Below are positions 59,400 through 64,000 of a stretch of DNA of 64,000 nt, in pieces (the stretch's first letter is position 1; the number at the start of each line of letters is the position of its first letter). The stretch comes from Deltaproteobacteria bacterium (GTDB taxonomy: Bacteria; Desulfobacterota; Desulfarculia; Desulfarculales; Desulfarculaceae). Below the pieces are notes generated by a model. That model was not told the origin of the DNA and did not search any database. It saw only the letters and a program-made list of their open reading frames with translations. The stretch lies in the NCBI GenBank assembly GCA_020444165.1, contig JAHLLK010000015.1:1-64000 (forward strand), in the 5' to 3' direction. A program made the position numbers and the translations under genes.

Positions 59400-61052
59400 T
59401 CAGCGGGTCGCGGGGCCGGCCGCCGGGCCCAGGGCCAAAAGCCGCGCCGTGGAGCCGTCGGGCAAGGCCACCTGGCTCACCAGCCGGGCGCGCTGGGCCA
59501 GTTCCGGGGCCAACAGCTCCCGGGCCCGCGCGTAGGCCGGCTCCACCCCCAGGTCGCCGGTCTTGAAGATGAGGTAATCCAGCCCGGCCGTCTGTTGCCA
59601 CAGGTCAGCCGCCTCCTGGCCCGGCCGCCACTGCTCCGGCTCCAGGAAAGACACGAAATCCATGGCCCGGCCGTGGGCCGCCGCCCAGGCCGCGAAACCG
59701 CTCTTGTGGAAATGCACCTGGCTGGCCAGGACCCCCACCCGGGGCGGCCGGCTGCCCGCGCCGTGGGCGGCCCAGTCCGCGGCCAGGGCCTCCACCAGGG
59801 GAGCCACCCCCCAGTCCGCGGCCGAGGGCGGCCGGGAATAGCCGGCCCGCGGGGCGCTCCACACCAGCCGGGCCCCGCCCAATTCCACCAGCCGCTCCCC
59901 GGCCAGGGGACCCACCCCAAAGCTGCTGCCCAGATACGCCGCCAGGGCCAGGCCCAGGCCCAGCCCGCCCACCAAACCCCGCAGCCAGCGCGCCGGCAGG
60001 GAGCTCAGCCAGGCCAGGGAGAGGATGGCCGCGGCCGGCACCAGGGGAAAGAGAAAGCGCATGTCCTTGTTGCGCATGAGGGAGATCAGGACCAGCCCCC
60101 CCAGGAGCCAGGCCAGGATCAGCCCCGCCCCCCGCCGCCGGCCCGGACCCAGCCCCCAGGCCAGGCCCACCACCAGGAAGGGCGACAGGGGCAGCCAGAA
60201 GGCTTCGTTCACCAGCATCTCCGGGTAGATCAGCCAGGCCGCGAGGCTCCCCACCGGCGGCATGCCGTGGGAGGCGCCGTAGCGCCAGGCGTCGCCCACC
60301 AGGATCTTCACCAGGGTCACCGGCGAGTGCAGATACCAGGGCAGCGCCAGGGCCAGGAGGATGAGCAGCGCCCATCCTAGCCCCCGCCAATCCACGGCCA
60401 GGCCCCGGCGGCGTCCCCAGAGGAAGGTGTAGAGAAAAGGCGCGGCCAGATACAGGGGGTAGGTCCATTTGGCCAACATCCCCAGCCCCACGGCCAGGCC
60501 CAAGGCCAAGACCCCCCGCCGGCGGGAAAGCCCCTGGCTGGCCGCCAGGGCCCCCACCCCCAGGGCCACGGTGGCCCCCAGGCACAGCTCCAGCAGCACC
60601 TCCCGGGAGAGCCCGGCCGTCAGGGGCAACAGGGCCAGGAACCAGGCCGCGGCCAGGGCCAGCCAGGGCCCGGCCAGGCCCCGGGCCAGGCGCCACACGG
60701 CCAGCATGAGCACCAACAGCCACAGGCAGTTCACCCCGGCGGCCAGGGGCACGCTCACCCCGAAGATGAGGAACTGGAAAGCCAGGCTCAGGTGAAAGAG
60801 GTAGGGGTATTTGATGGCCACTGAAAAGATGTTCGTCCAGGTGAGCGGGCTGGCCAGAGCCCTTTTATAATCCAGGGCCAGGAGGAAATGGTGCGCCTGA
60901 TCCCAAGGCAGGGGGGCCTGCTGGCGGGAGAGCCACCAGAGGTTCAAGCCGCAAACCACGAGCCAGCCGGCCAAAAGGACCCCCAGCTCCCCAGCGGTCC
61001 GGGCGGGGGGGGCGTAACTTTCCTGGGGAGGGGCCGGCGGGGAGGTGGGCAT
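59400..61052 (-). CDS. GT39-like polytopic membrane glycosyltransferase
   Basis: A 550-residue inner-membrane protein with about ten to twelve hydrophobic segments between residues 25 and 375 and a soluble C-terminal domain (about 390-550). The first periplasmic loop has LPWDQAHHFLLALDYKRAL, where D49 fits the catalytic Asp of GT-C enzymes. Related families (GT39, GT83/ArnT) transfer sugars from polyprenyl phosphate to proteins or lipid A. LSREVLLELCLGATVALG and MRNKDMRFLFPLVPAAA are usual for this group. The C-terminal part is specific and unnamed. The acceptor is unknown; the Kdo8N genes 10 kb away suggest lipid A as one option (inference). Confidence 0.85.
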   Translation of the reverse strand: MPTSPPAPPQESYAPPARTAGELGVLLAGWLVVCGLNLWWLSRQQAPLPWDQAHHFLLALDYKRALASPLTWTNIFSVAIKYPYLFHLSLAFQFLIFGVSVPLAAGVNCLWLLVLMLAVWRLARGLAGPWLALAAAWFLALLPLTAGLSREVLLELCLGATVALGVGALAASQGLSRRRGVLALGLAVGLGMLAKWTYPLYLAAPFLYTFLWGRRRGLAVDWRGLGWALLILLALALPWYLHSPVTLVKILVGDAWRYGASHGMPPVGSLAAWLIYPEMLVNEAFWLPLSPFLVVGLAWGLGPGRRRGAGLILAWLLGGLVLISLMRNKDMRFLFPLVPAAAILSLAWLSSLPARWLRGLVGGLGLGLALAAYLGSSFGVGPLAGERLVELGGARLVWSAPRAGYSRPPSAADWGVAPLVEALAADWAAHGAGSRPPRVGVLASQVHFHKSGFAAWAAAHGRAMDFVSFLEPEQWRPGQEAADLWQQTAGLDYLIFKTGDLGVEPAYARARELLAPELAQRARLVSQVALPDGSTARLLALGPAAGPATR

Positions 61053-61185
61053 GGAGCATCCTTGGGCTGTGAGATTTCCCGGGTGGATATTTTTTTTTGC
61101 CCGTCACCTTCTCAGCTAAACCGGCTCGATTCAAGTCAAAAAACCGTTCAGGCATGCACTCACATGTAATTCACATTAATATCTC

Positions 61186-61218
61186 TTGACATCGATAAAT
61201 ATATTGCTTACTTATATA
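61186..61218 (+). promoter_or_regulatory. Candidate promoter region of the small helical gene
   Basis: TTGACA (61186-61191) is a perfect -35. At 17 bases lies TACTTA (61209-61214), and TATATA overlaps a little later (61213-61218). The whole patch 61160-61225 is AT-rich against a GC-rich background. About 120 bases upstream of ATG 61342. Confidence 0.4.
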
Positions 61219-61341
61219 AATACTGCCCGTTGCGCCGCCGTGATAATGCAGCCAGGTCACAGCCTCTAGCACTCTCAGGATCGGGGGGAAAGAGAGCCGG
61301 CGGCGCAACCTTCTTCATCCCCCCAGGTCAGGTGATAAACG

Positions 61342-61788
61342 ATGGAGCCTGCGCGTCGCCCTCAGGCGGCTCCGCCGCCCGAGCAGCCGGACGATGAGCT
61401 GTTGTCCCTCGCCCGCCGCATCGACCCTGTGGTGGAGGATCTGGTGCGCCGCCTGGTGCACGATTACCGGGAGCACCTCCTGGCCCAGGAACTCACCTAC
61501 ATCATCCCGGCCGTCTGGGGCGCCCGCAAAGAGGGCCCCCTGGACGAGGTGCAGCGCGAGATGCACCGTGAGGTGACCCAGGTGCTGGACCAGGTCCTGA
61601 CCCTCCTGGATCTGGATTACGCCCGCCCGGCCCAGGCCTACGCCGTGGGCTACCTGGTGCGGAGCCTCATCATCGCCAAGGCCTCGTTTCTCCTGGAGTA
61701 CACCAAGGGCATCCTCCTGCGGGAACTCCTGCGGGAAGGCTCCGAGGAGGTCTCCCTGAAGGACATGGAGCCCCTGGGCTCGGCCTGA
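61342..61788 (+). CDS. Small helical protein, function unknown
   Basis: A 148-residue protein with no signal peptide. After a Pro-rich start (MEPARRPQAAPPPEQP) it is nearly all alpha-helix: DDELLSLARRIDPVVEDLVRRLVHDY, then DEVQREMHREVTQVLDQVLTLLDLD and YAVGYLVRSLIIAKASFLLEYTK. The heptad-like pattern suggests a helical bundle or oligomer. The GGTCAGGTGATAAACG site upstream is weak. Not recognised as a known family. It precedes the binding-protein gene by 117 bases on the same strand, without clear operon evidence. Confidence 0.7.
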   Translation: MEPARRPQAAPPPEQPDDELLSLARRIDPVVEDLVRRLVHDYREHLLAQELTYIIPAVWGARKEGPLDEVQREMHREVTQVLDQVLTLLDLDYARPAQAYAVGYLVRSLIIAKASFLLEYTKGILLRELLREGSEEVSLKDMEPLGSA

Positions 61789-61905
61789 GCCCCCGCCTCC
61801 CTCCCCGCGATTGACTCCCCGCTCCCCGCGGCCTATGCTGAGGGCGTCACCGGGCCGGCCCCTCCGGCCCGCCACCCCGGCCACCCCTGCCACGGATGCC
61901 GCGTC

Positions 61906-63297
61906 ATGCCCAAAACCGCGCCCCGCTCCCGACCCCGCCTCCGGCCGCTCCTCTGCGGCTGGCTGGCCTGCCTGGGCCTGGGGTTGGGCCTGGTTTTGCT
62001 CTTGGCCGGCTCCGCCCCGGCCGCCGACCCGGCCCTGGGGCCGCTGCTCCTGAAAGGCCTCTCGCCGGGCCCCCTGCCCTCTCCCCCGGCCACGGCCACC
62101 CCCCGCCCGCCCGTTGCCGCCACCCCGGCCCCGGCCTCAGCCCCGCCGGCCCCCACCGCCCGGGCCCAGCCCGCGGCGCGGCGACCCACCGTAGCCCCCC
62201 CGGTCACCCCCAAGAAGGCCACCCCCGCGCCCTCCCGGGTCCCGGACCAGGAAGCGGTCTACGCCTATGACCCGGACTTCCCGCCCTTCACCTTCAGCGT
62301 CAAGGGCCAGCCCGCCGGCTTCGAATGGGAAGTCCTGAAGGCCGCCCTGGAGGGCCAGCGGGTACGCCTGAAGCCGGTAGCCATGGCCTGGAAAGAGGCG
62401 GTGGCCGGCCTGGACAACGGCGAGGCCAACCTCACCTCGGCCCTGGCCAAGGCCCAGGGCCGGGAAAAGGCCTACGTGTTCTGCCCCCACCCCCTGGTCT
62501 CGTTGCAGGTGATGATCTTCGCCGCCCGCGGCGCGGCCTTCCGCTGCCTGGCCGACCTGGAGGGCAAACGGGTCGCCGTGCGCAGCGCTTCCATCCAGCA
62601 GCGCCTGGCCCAGGGCCAACCCCTGGCCCTGGTGCTCACCGATAACGAGGAGGACTCGCTCCGCGCGGTGGTGGAAGGTCGGGCCGAAGCCTGCCTGGCC
62701 GCCTTGCAAACCGGGCTCTACTTTGTCCACAAAAACAGCTGGTCCAACCTGACCGCCGTGGGCTCCCCCCTGGTGGTGACCCAGCTCTTTTGGGCCGCCG
62801 ACTCCCAGCATCCCTGGCTCATGGACCGGGTGGCCGACGGGCTCCGGAAGATTCGCCGCACCGGGGCCTACGCCGTGATCTACCGCCGCTGGTTCGCGCC
62901 GGAGCTTTCCGAGGAAGAGATCAAGGAGCTGTTCAAAAGCGCTGAACGGGGCCGCCAACTGGGCTACGCCCCCTACTCCGGCCGGCCCGGCGCGGCGGCG
63001 CTCCTGACCGGCGCGGGCCAGTTTCTGCCCGGAGCCACCGTGGAGAACGCCCTGGACTCGCTCACCGCCAGCCCCCTCACCACCGCCCTCCTGCAAGCGG
63101 CCAGCCAGGGCCTGGGCGAAATCAAGGCCGTGATCACCCTGGACGCCCTGGGCCAAGGCGTCATCCCCAACCCCCAGGAATTGCAAATCCTCTCCGAACT
63201 GAACCCCGGCGCCCAAGTCATCCTCGGCCCCCCCCGCGGCCCCCTGCACCGCCCCCTGGCCATGGAACTGCTGCCCTACCCCTTCGAGGCGCCTTAA
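61906..63297 (+). CDS. Solute-binding protein family 3-like exported protein with extra C-terminal region
   Basis: A 463-residue exported protein. The signal segment is LCGWLACLGLGLGLVLLLAGSAPAA (about residues 16-40). A Pro/Ala-rich linker (about 55-112) follows, then an SBP_bac_3 domain (about 117-345): VYAYDPDFPPFTFSVKGQPAGFEWEVLKA, LTSALAKAQGREKAYVFC, DLEGKRVAVRSASIQ and YAVIYRRWFAPELS. The last 110 residues (GAAALLTGAGQFLPGATVEN...) are an unnamed extension ending in a Pro-rich tail. No permease is near, so it may be a receptor subunit or a periplasmic enzyme regulator rather than part of an ABC importer. A family A repeat follows. Confidence 0.82.
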   Translation: MPKTAPRSRPRLRPLLCGWLACLGLGLGLVLLLAGSAPAADPALGPLLLKGLSPGPLPSPPATATPRPPVAATPAPASAPPAPTARAQPAARRPTVAPPVTPKKATPAPSRVPDQEAVYAYDPDFPPFTFSVKGQPAGFEWEVLKAALEGQRVRLKPVAMAWKEAVAGLDNGEANLTSALAKAQGREKAYVFCPHPLVSLQVMIFAARGAAFRCLADLEGKRVAVRSASIQQRLAQGQPLALVLTDNEEDSLRAVVEGRAEACLAALQTGLYFVHKNSWSNLTAVGSPLVVTQLFWAADSQHPWLMDRVADGLRKIRRTGAYAVIYRRWFAPELSEEEIKELFKSAERGRQLGYAPYSGRPGAAALLTGAGQFLPGATVENALDSLTASPLTTALLQAASQGLGEIKAVITLDALGQGVIPNPQELQILSELNPGAQVILGPPRGPLHRPLAMELLPYPFEAP

Positions 63298-63403
63298 GAT
63301 TTTCGGAGGGAGAGGAAGATGTGGGGGGAAGGGGCCCTTTTTTGAAAAAAAGGGCCCCTTCCCCCCACACCCCCCTTCCCCCAAAAAACTTTATATTTTA
63401 AGT
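63298..63403 (+). repeat. Family A hairpin repeat, copy 7
   Basis: Lead GATTTTCGGAGGGAGAGG directly after the stop. Arms 63320-63343 and 63346-63369 pair perfectly over 24 bp; the core is AAGGGGCCC. The tail CCCCCCTTCCCCC then AAAAAACTTTATA follows. A further small palindrome, CCGATACACG ... CGTGTATCGG (63411-63441), lies just beyond. Confidence 0.85.
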
Positions 63404-63508
63404 AAAAATGCCGATACACGCTGCCGGATGCATCGTGTATCGGCCTCAATTTGGGGCGGTTTTTTAGCTGATGCCTTTCGGCATTACCGGTCAACTTTAA
63501 GCCCCTGA

Positions 63509-63701
63509 GCCGGCGCAGCCAAATGTTCGCCGGCAAGGCGACGGACGAGCGACAACCGGAGGCGTAGCCTTAGCTACGTCGAGGTTGGAGCGATGGCCGT
63601 GAGCGCCGCCGGCGGGCATTTGGCAAGCCGGCCGCCCAAACTACGTGGAGGTTGGAGCGCAGGTCCGCAACGCCGCCGGCGGGCAGCTGGCGCAGCCGGC
63701 C
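63509..63701 (+). repeat. Family C palindromic repeat, second locus
   Basis: Starts GCCGGCGCAGCCAAATG, then CGCCGGCAAGGCGACGGACG and CAACCGGAGGCGTAGC. The second half, CTACGTCGAGGTTGGAGCG ... CGCCGGCGGGCATTTGGC, occurs twice (63574 and 63641 on, the latter CTACGTGGAGG). Same module as at 51035, with a different number of second halves. Confidence 0.85.
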
Positions 63702-63707
63702 GTTTAC

Positions 63708-64000
63708 CTAATCATCCAGGCGGCCATGACTGATGGCCTCATCACCAATCTCCAGGCGGCTCTTGCCCGGCAAGGACGGCGAGGATGGCGGAGCCGCGGT
63801 GGGCGAGGCCTGGCCGCTGACCACGCTGCTCATGACCTTCTGGATGTCGTTGATGCCGGCCGTGCTGAAGCCGCCGCCCCCGGCTTCGGCCATCTTCTGC
63901 AGCTGGTTGGTGAGCCTGACATCGCGGCTCACGTCATAAGCCACCACGTCGAGCCGCAGGTCCAAAGGCCTCTCCACCGCCGGCTTGCCGGCCACCGCCT
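63708..64000 (-). CDS. C-terminal end of a von Willebrand A domain protein (partial)
   Basis: Only the last 97 codons are inside the window; the gene continues beyond 64000. LDVVAYDVSRDVRLTNQLQKMAEAGGGGFSTAGINDIQKVMSSVV is the end of a VWA domain (beta strand, then L-x2-M/I-A-x2-G-G-G-F and a final helix). The tail is Ser/Pro-rich and ends GDEAISHGRLDD. The rest of the architecture is unknown. A family C repeat follows the stop by 7 bases. Confidence 0.7.
   Translation of the reverse strand, partial: AVAGKPAVERPLDLRLDVVAYDVSRDVRLTNQLQKMAEAGGGGFSTAGINDIQKVMSSVVSGQASPTAAPPSSPSLPGKSRLEIGDEAISHGRLDD

Overview
The window is GC-rich (roughly two thirds G+C by eye) chromosomal DNA from a Gram-negative bacterium. 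The mix of CysS/IspDF, bactofilin, HD-GYP proteins, Kdo/Kdo8N genes, CzcCBA efflux with a P-II protein, and a small siroheme-type iron-sulfur protein suggests Desulfobacterota (former Deltaproteobacteria), perhaps a Desulfarculus-like anaerobe. The taxonomy is an inference; no rRNA or other marker gene is present.

Layout. 0.2-5.4 kb: a secreted Cache-domain protein, a small unknown protein, an operon of RraA-like, DapA-like and branched-chain-type substrate-binding proteins, then a PCP_red/siroheme-type/ferredoxin protein. 5.7-7.7 kb: a 34-residue peptide gene, YceI and a SPASM radical SAM enzyme with a Fur-like box in front. 8.3-15.6 kb: a heavy-metal efflux operon (His-rich exported protein, CzcC, CzcB, CzcA, P-II of the metal-efflux group, lipoprotein). 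16-20.7 kb: YgiQ radical SAM, and an overlapping XdhC / MocA-HD / histidine phosphatase operon for molybdenum hydroxylase maturation. 20.9-24.9 kb: acyl-CoA ligase, AidB-like acyl-CoA dehydrogenase and a TetR regulator. 25.3-30.9 kb: tandem GGCT protein, lipoprotein, two HD-type proteins, a GMC oxidoreductase, and an AT-rich islet with a frameshifted zinc-ribbon gene. 31-40 kb: tRNA-Pro, RdgB-RNase PH, tRNA-Leu, a TPR-PRMT fusion, HD-GYP, bactofilin, quinone reductase, CysS and IspDF. 40.8-47.2 kb: TPR protein, metallo-beta-lactamase-fold hydrolase, and a PFK / GT81-like / VTT operon. 47.7-50.9 kb: a KdnB-KdnA-KdsB operon predicted to make CMP-Kdo8N for lipopolysaccharide. 51.3-64 kb: a BAAT-like hydrolase lacking the Ser/Cys nucleophile, two multi-PAS histidine kinases, EVE, Bcp, PPC-domain protein, a GT39-like membrane glycosyltransferase, a small helical protein, a periplasmic binding protein and the end of a von Willebrand A protein.

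Intergenic DNA is unusually structured. Four repeat families recur: (A) a hairpin with perfect 22-24 bp stems whose core changes from copy to copy, mostly right after a gene; (B) GC-rich tandem units, two arrays lying just 3' of tRNA genes; (C) a large palindromic module; (D) strings of up to five hairpins that keep their loops (CCACGC, AGGAC, TTCCA) while their stems change with full pairing. No CRISPR array, transposase, integrase or rRNA was seen.
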